Of a DNA stretch of 64,000 nt, positions 45,633-55,514 are shown one piece after another. Origin of the DNA: Ancylostoma caninum (Eukaryota > Nematoda > Chromadorea > Rhabditida > Ancylostomatidae); assembly GCA_037903475.1 (NCBI GenBank), contig JBAJFG010000059.1, forward strand, positions 1 to 64,000. Direction: 5' to 3'. The notes beneath the pieces were generated by a model, which searched no databases, was not told where the DNA came from, and saw nothing but the letters and a program-made list of their open reading frames with translations. The position numbers and the translations under genes are program-made. Position 1 is the first letter of the stretch. Every line of letters starts with the position of its first letter.

Positions 45633-47215
45633 CATGTGTAATGAGCCGCTTCAATTACGTATTTTAACTCTCGGCTTTTATGCGCAAAACAGCCAGTTGT
45701 ACTTTCTAGTACTTTAAAGATCAGCTCTCGCGCGCGGCGCGAGATTTATTCGCGCGCACTCTGAAATTCATGATCCAGCCAGAGCATAAAAGGAGGGCAG
45801 ATAACAAAAGGACAGCTCAGTTCGTCCGTTCCGGCTCGGACCCGGTTGGACCGGGATCCGCATCCCAATCATGACTTGATCTACCTTATTTTGTCTTCAT
45901 TTTCCATGTATTCATTTAAATATTTCCTCCTCATGATTGTGATGTTCCTTGAACCGCTATTTGCCTATTGCTTCCGCTTATGTCGTGCTGTTAGTGCTTC
46001 GAATAAACGCTTCATCTTAACCTGTGCTCTTTCCTCTCAAACTCTTCACTCGGTTAAAGTTCGGAAATCTGGACAATTTCTCCCGATGAAAGTGAAATTC
46101 CAAAACTCAGAACTCGCGAACCTTCCGAACTTTACATAGAGGTTCCGGCTGTCGCAATATTTTTGAAAACTTCTGCCAAACATTTTGGAAAAAAAAACAT
46201 CACATAAATATGCATGTTTACACCTCTGCTGCTCGCAATCCTCTCCACATCATGCTCTTCTCCCCATTCCCTTTCCGTTCTCTCATCTAACCTCAACCTT
46301 GCCTAACTACCAGCGCACCCGTAAACAACAAAAACATTATCGATGGCGTTGAAATGCTTTTACGCAACAAAGAACAAAACATGTCGTATCAGACTAAGAC
46401 CATTACATATGCTATATCATTCGTACGGGAAATACTATGTCTTTCAAAGGGGAACAACCACATTTATTGTTAGGCTAATTTTATGGATATTTTGCTTAAC
46501 ACGTAGCAATAAGGGAGCACAAGTCACACACGCCGCTTCATTTTTCATGCGAAGCTGTTTTCGAAAAAAAAAACGAAAAAGTGTATGAACAGATATATAA
46601 TAGAGGAAAAATTGTGTGACATAAACCTAACTACGGGTATACACGAAGCGAGCAAAAACCCTGGCCAGGTAGTCTCGGACTTCGCATGGAATAAATATAC
46701 AAAAATATACCGAGATTTTGAATAGCAAAGATGCTCCCGTATTCGAGAGTAATTGATTAGGCACTTCTTTTTGCAATTTTCGCAATTGTTCTCCTTTCCT
46801 TCTGCCTTTTCTCAATCATGAACGTCTTTGTTCCGCGTTTATTGCTACATTTCAACCATCATTCTTCTTAATATTCTAGTCAACAAGATGCCAGCTCACC
46901 CTCTCGTCGCCAAGATCAACTACCTGATTGAAGTAGCGCCAATCCTCAGGGCATCACGTCCTATCAAACCACCTACTGAAGAGGAGGATAAAGCCATGCG
47001 TGCAAACCTCCAGCTGCTGCCTCTCGCAACACCGGCCGCAACCAGGAATAACAGGATCGCAAGACTCTCCGATCTCCTTGAGGAGCTACATGGCCTCCGC
47101 TTGTCGGACATCATGCGCGAGAGCTGATCTTTGAAGTACTAGAAAGTACAACTGGCTGTTTTGTGCCTAAAAGCCGAGAGTTAAGATACGTAATTGAAGC
47201 GGCTCATTACACATG
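45633..47215 (+). mobile_element. 1.58-kb element with 101-bp terminal inverted repeats
   Basis: 45633-45733 and 47115-47215 are reverse complements with only four mismatches, starting CATGTGTAATGAGCCGCTTC. Inside are a TATA-like CATAAAAGG at about 45786 and a 79-codon frame (46888-47127) whose stop overlaps the right arm. No target duplication was found and the superfamily is unknown. It sits directly beyond the 3' end of the Helitron gene. Confidence 0.8.
46888..47127 (+). CDS. Small unknown protein encoded in the TIR element
   Basis: ATG at 46888 opens MPAHPLVAKINYLIEVAPIL and runs 79 codons to a stop 12 bp inside the right TIR. A possible acceptor (TATTCTAG) precedes the ATG. The product is charged with a Leu-rich C-terminus (RLSDLLEELHGLRLSD). 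No signal peptide, membrane segment or known domain. It may be real or chance. Confidence 0.3.
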   Translation: MPAHPLVAKINYLIEVAPILRASRPIKPPTEEEDKAMRANLQLLPLATPAATRNNRIARLSDLLEELHGLRLSDIMRES

Positions 47216-47328
47216 TACAACATGCATGTACTATTAACATATGACATGATTAACAAGGTACTTCCTCGACAACATTCGATCAGAACAGGGAATTCCGGGC
47301 CTTGTATTTCTGATTTCACTTTCGTTAT

Positions 47329-49783
47329 TCAAAGCACTTCTCTGTACACAATATTTCGAATGAGTATTTCTCCACTACTCAGCCTTTGACCGCTCTCGTT
47401 CATCGTTATTTTTGTGTTTTCTCTGCACTTGGACCGTGAGAGACCTACATAAATAGTACCATGGGCAAATGCAGGTGTACGCAATATCAGCCCAACTTTT
47501 TCAAAAGTTTGTCCTTGGCTCTTGTTAACTGTCATGCAAAACGCAAGTCGCACAGGAAATTGAAATCGTTTGAATGCTATACCAGACATTTTGTTCTCGT
47601 ATACATTTGGCGTGCGTGGGATCAAACACATATTATCTGTGATTAAATTTCTGCAACGCAAAATTATTGGAACATGTTTCTGGTCATAAACAACATCATC
47701 TAGTTGAAGACGTGTGCCGTTACATAACTGAGATGTTATGTCAATATTACGTAGCAACATTAAAATGCACCCTCTTTTTAGCCTCAGCAGATATGGAGGC
47801 ATTCCTGCCGGGGTTTCCCTATGTATATCCTCTTCATCGTTGAAAGGGAGACCATCTATGCCATCTTCCTCTTGCACAGCTTCATCAACTCCATAAACAT
47901 CCATGTATTCCCCATTTAGCTTTTCAACCACTATATCGTTTATACTCAGCACATCGCTGTTACGAATGCTCAAGAGAGCAACACTTGCCAATTGTTTTTC
48001 GTCATTTAGAAGCTCCGGTGTGTATAGCCAATCAATAACATGCTGTTCACTTGGCATCACCATATCACTTGGGATTCTAATTAGGTTATCAACAAGGAAA
48101 TTGCTCCCCTCACCCAATTCTCTTAACCAATTGGTGAAGTCATTATTTCCTGGCAAGACACGCATATTTTTTTCCAGGGTTAAAACTCTAATCAACTGCC
48201 AAATCCCACTGCACTTCAAGGTTTCATTTAAGATTTCTGCTATACTGCCATTTTCAACGACGGGTAGGAACTGCGTCCAATCGCCGCCAAACCATCATTA
48301 TGCCACCAAATGGTGTGTGCCTGAAATCCGGAGCTGCAACATCCCTCAGCATCTTTTCTGCACATTCAACTGCGTAACGAGTCTGCATTGATATCTCATC
48401 CCAATAATGACATCAGTGTTACGGAACCTTTGCGCAAGCAGTGAGGAGGCGTCGACATTGGCTGTACTCTCGAAGGAAAGAATAGTCTCCGGCAACCTAA
48501 ATACACTGTGAGCTGTACTGCAAAAGCGTTGCTGCCATACCGGTAGAAGCAACGGCTATAACATTTTTCTTTAGGCTTTGAAGCACATCAATGAAACGTC
48601 TGAACAAGAACGTTTTTCCACAACCGGCTTTTCCATAAACAAAAAAGCACCGACTTCTGCCAGTTTTCTCTCTTGTAGCACTATCAAGAAGAACATCCAT
48701 AACATTTTTCTGGTCAGCATTCAGATCATCCAGGACAGCTGCACCCTGATTCACCTCATTTTCAACCACTTCATCAATATCTGAATCCCATTTCGTTTCC
48801 GAATTACGCATAATAATTTCTAAAGCGGCTAGACCACATTCCGGTAAAGTTGAACCATTTGCTTTAAGGATTTTCTCGATATGCCTCACTGAAGCTATAT
48901 CCATAGTCTTTTCGTTGTTCTGCAAACGACTCTCTTTTGGTTTAGCCCGCATTTCGTCTTTGTATTTGTTCCAAAGACCTAATGGATCAGAAGGATTGCA
49001 GTGCATAACAATCTGTGCAAACAATCTCCGGATTGCAAACGGCATTTCTGTGCTCACAGCCACTGCCAGACACGAATCCCATTCATTTGAATCTACAATG
49101 AGCCCTGACTCTTTAGCAGCTTCCATAAATGTTCTGTACACAGTGCCATTTACTGTTCTCATGTTTTCAAACGATGTGACTCCCTTCTTCGTCAAAAGCA
49201 TTTTCCTTAGCGCATACAATTCGCTGAACTTTGGACTTACCGAGTTGATACGTCCGATTACATCACTTTTTTTCTTACGTCTTTCATAAACACCAGCACC
49301 ACTACGATAAACGTACTGTTCTGAAACTTCCACCCAAGTCAGATTTCTGGCAAATTCATCCACGGAACAAAGTTTGGAGTAAGCTAAAAGCTCAGATTTA
49401 TTTGATAGTGATCTTTTCACTTCCTTTCCCGAACAAAAATAAACCAAGTTTTCATTTTCCAAATGAGGGGTGAGGAATGTCACTCTATGAGAGCTCATCT
49501 GTAATGGAAACCCACAAATTCGATAAGCAGCCTCGATATGAGATAGAAGTCGACATCGGAGATAAACTTCACACATGTCAATGTCAACCACCAATTCACC
49601 ATTTTCATCTATCCGCGTGTTTTTCTTCAGCAACTGTTCATCAGCAAAAAGCTCTAACAGGATCTGATCAACACCTTTGTATATGTATTTATAAATATAT
49701 TTGTACGATCTCAGGCTCGAACAAACCTCGACGTTTATATGACAATTATATCGAGCTAACAGCCAGCTGTTATAAGGAACCAC
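47329..49783 (-). pseudogene. Helitron PIF1-type helicase region
   Basis: On the minus strand, 49783-48497 is open and contains the Rep tyrosine block YKYIYKYIYKG (about 49675-49707) and Walker A GKAGCGKT (about 48611-48635). Frameshifts near 48510, 48410 and 48270 interrupt motifs between Walker A and Walker B. From 48219 to 47329 it is open again to the helicase C-terminus (FCMTVNKSQGQTFEKVG, YVGLSRSK). The helicase unwinds DNA during rolling-circle transposition. Single-base lesions only, so decay is not very old. Confidence 0.85.
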
Positions 49784-49807
49784 CTCGGCATTGCTAGCAA
49801 GAGCTTG

Positions 49808-51971
49808 CTATTTACGACCCACTGTCACGTAACGACCATCATTCGGTCGTTTATATAGAGGATACCCATCGTCAGAGATCTCTGTTGTGTCACGAAATTG
49901 CTTAGGAAAGCGCTTCTCACAAAGTTTGGGATTTCTCTGTCGACACGCCAAATCCTCACGGCCTGCACAAGGTCCATGTATCATAAATCTCGATACGTAT
50001 TCATGTAGTCTCTTTTTTGCATCATAATCCTTCTCTCCTTTCACTGGAAATGGGGGAATCGTAGCGGATATACACTTGTCCACCTCTTCCCTAATTTTGT
50101 CTGCAAGAGTCACCAGAATATGGGCATGTGGCATCCCACGCTTTTGAAACTCATCTGATGCTTGGTATGCAAGAACTTCCCCAAATATTTTGCCAAGTTT
50201 CAGATCTCTCAAGAATTGTCTTAGTTTCATGTAAAAGACCCGAACACATAGGAATGGATCTGTGATCCAACTGTCGAATTTTCCGGGAAGGTTCTTCTTT
50301 ATTTCAGGCCATTCGCTATTTCCTGTGAACGTGAGAAACAAATCTGGTTTCCCCAGCCTTTGTGCAATAGCCATGCCTTTTGAATATTGTTTTTGGCACC
50401 ATCTCCTACTACCAACGTAATTTGACGGCATTATTACTGATTTTCCCAACTTATACCCCTTCTCCCTTAACTTCTCGTCTGTATATTTGTAAAGTGTGCT
50501 CGCCTTAAGCGGATCTTAACTCGAAGCAATTTCGTCTTATTGCGGCCATTCTATCCGCCTCTATTCTTGAATACTGATGGATGATATACTGGAAACACAA
50601 TTTACCCGTACCCAAGAATCTATGTCTTCGCACGTTTTTTCTTCTAGCCATTATGTAAAGAACAAATTCCCTTTTAGATAGGAACTTTCGTCTTTGCTAA
50701 CTTCGCCCCGCTGAGTTCTTACTGTTTTTCGCCCTAACTCCTTTTACTTTCTCTTCATCTTCTACATACTCTTTGGAACTCTCTTCGCTCTGACTGCCTT
50801 CCTTATCATCACATTCGCCAATGTTTTCGCCACCATCCAGAGAGAGCTCACTATCAGATGAGGAATCAGCATTTTTATCACCGTTTCCGTCTCTCTCATC
50901 ACCAGCTTAAACCTTATTGGATGATTTCCTGGTCTCTTTTTTCTTTGTAACCTCCGTCGACTTCGGTAGCTTGTCTTTGACAAAAGATTGTTCGCCACCC
51001 GGGAAAAACAAAACATAGCTAAATGCATCAATATTATAGCTATAGTGAGGAATTGTGCCGCCAGTTCCACGGGAATACACAACAATCCCTTCATCAAGTT
51101 CTTCATGAGTTGGCATTTGACCATCTTTACATAAAAAGATTGATACTACTTGGTTGTCAAATACGGGGACATTAAGTGTTCCAGGATAAATGTTTTTCGT
51201 TATATTTTGAGGTACATCTCGTCTCTGTTTGATATTCATTACCACTTGTGGCATATTCTCTATACCCATCTCCTTAAAATTTAATTTTGCCATTTCATAG
51301 ACCTCAAACATTGTCATATATGAGCGAACAATCACATTATTTTCTTTCAGGATTGATATAAGCCGCTTAATGATGCTGATGTCGACTTTTACACCCCAGT
51401 TCTTCATATTATCATCGACTGCATTTTGCACTTTAGCATCACTGGCAATGTAAAGTTGGACAAAACAGGGTTTTTTACCTTCCTCTGGGTTCAAATGACA
51501 GATTCCTATTTGATATTTGCCCTGCAAAACCAAAGGGACTGGCCCACAACGCGTTTCAAATTCCCGCAACTTTATATTAATTCCAGCAACAGACAACATA
51601 TTGTTTATGGGGCGAATCATTTGGAATAGGCCCTCATTGTTCAAAGCCATGTCCCAGAACCATGACAACAGCTCATCTTGTTCACAGCTAAACAGCGTTT
51701 CAGGGACAATGTTTATTCCTCCACTGCAGCAGAGATTCATACGCTCTCCCTTAAAATACAAGGCATTACAGTGTTCGCAAACACATTCCATTTCACCTAT
51801 GCTATATAAATCTGGAAGAAATTCATTACTTCGTGCTGCGTTCAAGAATGACTTCAGCCCGGAATCCCGAGTTCTTTTCTCACTTTTTTTCGTGGTGCTT
51901 CGCTGACTATGCTGTTCGATGATGGAGCTTATTCTTTCCTCCTGAAAATCTTTTTCTGGCGATAATCCCAA
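49808..51971 (-). pseudogene. Helitron Rep (HUH) and zinc-finger region
   Basis: From the right: MECVCEHCNALYFKGER and LCCSGG (Helitron zinc-finger signature), a long conserved stretch, an acidic linker, then HRFLGTGKLCFQYIIHQYSR, SRRWCQKQY and KRGMPHAHILV, the HUH motif (about 50114-50140). In-frame stops are TAA at 50907-50909, TAG at 50697-50699 and TAG at 49808-49810; a frameshift lies near 50515. The TAG at 49808 separates the HUH motif from the catalytic tyrosines at about 49690. The element cannot make an intact Rep-helicase. Confidence 0.88.
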
Positions 51972-51989
51972 AATTTTTCTAAGAAGCTC

Positions 51990-53764
51990 CTATGTACTAT
52001 AATTCTCAATACACACGCTTTCACCTGCCGCAAAAAATTGGACAATGTGGCAAGCAAGAAAGAAATGGCTGTTTTCTCCTTCCACTTCCAACTCTTGTGG
52101 CTTTTTGTAAAGTCGAAAACAAACCCTATTGAAGCCGTAAGTCTCACAAGTAGACCTGAGAAACTGTCGTAACTCTTTGTTAATTACCTTAACTGTGTCG
52201 TCGAACACGTCTCCTCTAGGCCACTTTTCTCTGGGAGAAACTATACGCATTGCTAAGCGTTGATGCACATTAGAATAGAGAATGACCAAAAATCGTGGTG
52301 CAGCCGTTTGTAAGTGAAACTCCGGGTGAATTACTGTCTTAGTTATGTCGTCAACATAGATTACAAACTTTGAATCACCAAGCAACTTTCCAAGAAAAGT
52401 GGAGACATCCTTTTTAAATTTTGCATACTCGTTTCTGCCACTACTTACCCCTGCTTCCTCTCTATTTAATGTCTCAGAGAATTTTTCTGGTTCAAATCCG
52501 AGAGTTTCAAGTCCACTATCAATGGACAAGTTCCTGTTTTCGTATATGCAGGTCAAAGAATCTTCTTTCTTCAAAACAACATTTTCTTCAGTATTCATAA
52601 CAACCTCATCTTCGGCTCTGAACCCAAAACTAACCAAAAGTCGTGCTTCTTCAAAACTATCACTGTTGACCACACGGGGTAGCCGTGTTTGTTCCTCGTC
52701 ATAAGGATCAGAAATACAGTAAAAACTCAGCAAAATTCTGTGAATTCCTTGCCGAAACTCCATTAGCTGTGTTGGTGCCAACGAAATCTCCGATTCGGTA
52801 GGTAAGTTTAAGCACAATCTTGTAGCATATAGACATACATAGATTCCGCAATTATAACCATCGGTTTGCTTGTGATCCTCATGTTCTTTGGCCACTTCTA
52901 TTTTTGTTAGACGAAGATCAGTGAGATACGACCATATTAATTTCAAATCATTGATTACCGAAGAGGAAATTGCACCACTTTCATAACGGTACGAATGTGC
53001 AAGACTATCAAAGATTTTCACAGATTGGTCACATATACTGAAAACGGCAAGTACCCAGTGGTTGTTGTTGGTGTTAAACGGCATAATAACTGTTTTCTGA
53101 CCACGCAGTGGATACGAGATCAACTTTTCATCAGCCAAATTAATTGCAATTGACGCAAGTATTGGATCTACTGCTATGAAATCCCCATTTAGAGAGCTGA
53201 TTATTAAGAAGTAGGCAAATAAAGTCTCGTCATCAAACCAAGAATTGCCTTCCAAACACTTTAAATCACTTCTTAGTAGTGAACACTTTCTAATGACGTC
53301 ATCATCCACGCTTCTGTATTGCACACTTCCACCCATTAGAAGCTGAGGAGGAAAGAATAGATGTTCTGTGGTTTTTGAAACAATAGGTACTTCTCCTTCC
53401 TGTCGTGCACGTTTACCTGAACTTCCCACTTCTGAAACTGCACGTTTGCTTGACCTCCTCAATTCTGAATGTTCTTTCAATGCTTCTCCATATTTATCCA
53501 GGAACCGTTTCTCAATAGTGCCCCCTAAGTGAAAGATAAGGTCGCTAGTATCAATTAATACCCTTCTTTCGTCAAATATCCGATACTCTGTCATTCTTGG
53601 CAAATAGATCACAGAATCGTTTTCGCAATCGTTATTATCATGCACAATATCGTAAAATCGTATCAGAATCTGAAATATCTTCATCCTTAGTACTTGAAGG
53701 ATCTCCTGAGAAACAAATTTCTCTTGCTTTGTCGGCAGGTTTGAGCATACTCTGTCTGCGCATA
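51990..53764 (-). CDS. C48 (Ulp1-type) peptidase domain upstream of Helitron Rep
   Basis: The open reading continues without interruption over this interval. It begins with the C-terminal part of a first peptidase domain (CADRVCSNLPTKQEKFVS, YDIVHDNN). A complete second domain follows: NTNNNHWVLAVF (His, about 53043-53075), KIFDSLAH (Asp), QTDGYNCGIYVCLY (Gln and Cys, about 52847-52880). After a linker it ends ENYST then TAG (51990-51992), and the same frame continues directly as ELLRKIL into the Helitron zinc-finger region. C48 enzymes cleave SUMO-type conjugates or precursors. Here the triad is complete. Whether the stop is decay or separates two proteins is unresolved. The apparent start at 53852 lies in the inserted MITE and is not genuine. 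Confidence 0.75.
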
Positions 53765-54062
53765 GTGGAGTCGTTTTGACAGTGCGTTGTCCGCGGTAGC
53801 GGCCCTGCTGGCATTGGAGCACGCAGGGCGGTTGGTCAAACAGTTGACCCACGATGGATCCGGCTTCTTTGACGGGTTTTATCGTCTGTTCCCTTCTTCA
53901 TTTGTTCTAAGAGCTGAGAAAGAACAATATAAGGAGAAACAAGCTACAAAACTCTTCAAAGACACTAGATGAATCATAAGTCAACTTTTTGACCGACCGC
54001 GCTGCGTGCTCCAATGCCAGGGAGCCGCTGTCGCGGAAAACGCACTGTCAAAACGACTCCAC
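53765..54062. mobile_element. MITE inserted in the first C48 domain
   Basis: Ends of about 64 bp, starting GTGGAGTCGTTTTGACAG, are inverted repeats with about five mismatches. TA flanks both sides (53763-53764, 54063-54064). 298 bp, non-coding. It lies between the QTDGVNCGIWACLY block to its right and the DRVCSNLPTK block to its left, which are adjacent in the second domain. Confidence 0.9.
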
Positions 54063-54525
54063 TATACAAGCACGCCCAGATACCGCAGTTAACTCCATCT
54101 GTTTGCTCATGAACCGGTGCAGGACCCGCTACCTCTATACAAAAAAGTGGAACATTGTCTCCATATTCTCACAAGAAGTCTTTTCGTTGTAGAATCAACT
54201 CCATCGATGTTGTACCCGTAATTGTGACCTAATGTGTCATAAAGTATTATACGCCTTGCACCAATATCGAAAACTGTAAACACCCAGTGAACGCCATTCA
54301 CATGCAGAGCAAGTACTGCTTTCTTCTGATCACCTAACGGGTAGGTCGAAATTTTAAAGTCCACGATACAGATAGTTGTGTCCAGTGGCACACATTTTCT
54401 GTTAGTGTTGAACCACTATAAAATAGGCATATAACACTTCTCCACTCAACCGCAATCCATTCCTAACATCGTTTGAATTACTCAAACGCAGTGAACAATG
54501 TTTCAATCTGTTGTCTCCACACATT
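54063..54525 (-). pseudogene. First C48 peptidase domain, N-terminal part
   Basis: Minus strand: KHCSLRLSN and EVLYAYFIVV align with KCSLLRSD and ETLFAYFLII of the second domain. Then come VNGVHWVFTVFDIG (His, about 54276-54300), IILYDTLGHNYGYN (Asp) and, in another frame, EQTDGVNCGIWACLY (Gln, Cys, about 54083-54105). A stop near 54415 and a frameshift near 54125 show decay. The domain is truncated at about 54526 by the LINE and split at 54062 by the MITE. Confidence 0.75.
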
Positions 54526-54606
54526 CCCGCCTCGGACCATCATTCCCGCCTCGGACCACCATCCCGGTTAGACTCTATCTACCGTTCTCCGGTCTAGTAT
54601 TCTGAA

Positions 54607-55430
54607 GTGCGACCTCAAATGGCACCAAGGAGGCAAACGCAATCCCAATCCGCCGAAGAAGCTCTACTCTGGTTACAGACGATCGTAAAAAGGTGGGATG
54701 AGTATTTTTCGAGGCTAGACAAAATATTCGACTTTATGTTGAAAATGCAAGACGCTCAGAACGCGATTTTGAATGAGGTCACAGCATTAGAGGAAAGGCT
54801 GCTGGTCGCAAGCGATCAAGACTCACATGCAAAATCAGCGCTATATAGCACATTAGTTAAATTCGAAGTCGACGCCAAGATAATAGACGCAAAATCATGT
54901 GGAATAACTTGGGTGGGGATTGTCGAGCAAGAAAACGACAATGCTACGCGCGTTTTCGATAGGGAAGCTCTCAAGGAGGTCATCGAAACCACTGGGGATG
55001 AGGACCTCCTCAGAGAGTTCAACGGTGGGCAAATAAATGTACATCGACACCCGCAAGTCAGACCAAGCGCGAACGGCAGCCGCCCCGCATCATAAAAATC
55101 TATCTGACATCCAAAGAACTTAGAGACAGGTTACTCCATCATATGAGATCGAAAAGACAGTCGTTGACTCGTGAGTTCGTACATTCCTACGCAAGGACTG
55201 ATTACACAAGAGAGGGGATCAACTACGACAGAAGCCTCCGAAAAAGAGCAGGAATGATGAACCAGCACGAAGGTAAGTTGGTGTATGTTGTGTGCGACTT
55301 GGCCATCCATAGACTTAGATCACCGCGAGAATTGCCAGCAAGAGCAAGCGTCGATACAGTATCGCTAGTAGAGCACAGCACACCACTGAATGAGAGCTTT
55401 GCATTCTCTTCGTCTGGCACAGAGCGCTAG
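54607..55430 (+). pseudogene. LINE ORF1
   Basis: First part 54607-55095: a helical region (ALLWLQTIVKRWDEYF, LNEVTALEERLL) that could form a coiled coil. Then, after a one-base shift near 55090, RIIKIYLTSKELRDRLL and GMMNQHEGKLVYVV to a stop at 55430. The second part recalls the RRM-like nucleic-acid-binding segment of ORF1 proteins. Such proteins coat the element RNA. The frameshift makes this copy defective. Confidence 0.65.
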
Positions 55431-55514
55431 GAATTAAGGACCATAAACCCGGACCTCCCTTCAGTAAAATTCAAGCCCACCTGCACCACATTTTCGAATC
55501 GTTTTGCCCTTTTT

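Larger units (their letters stand above)
47329..54525 (-). mobile_element. Decayed Helitron with upstream tandem C48 peptidase domains
   Basis: Reading the minus strand from the right: two Ulp1/C48-type peptidase domains, a cysteine-rich zinc-finger region, the Rep (HUH) nuclease region and a PIF1-type helicase. The right side is cut by the LINE at about 54526. A definite 3' hairpin plus CTRR was not found left of 47329, where the 101-bp-TIR element begins. One MITE is inserted at 53765-54062. Confidence 0.8.

Noticed and set aside
47461..49797. Plus-strand frames opposite the Helitron helicase
   Set aside because: Antisense shadows of a recognised coding sequence.
49808..51992. Alternative genetic code with TAG as sense
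   Set aside because: Other genes in the window use TAG/TAA as normal stops, TAA is also among the interruptions, and frameshifts show ordinary decay.
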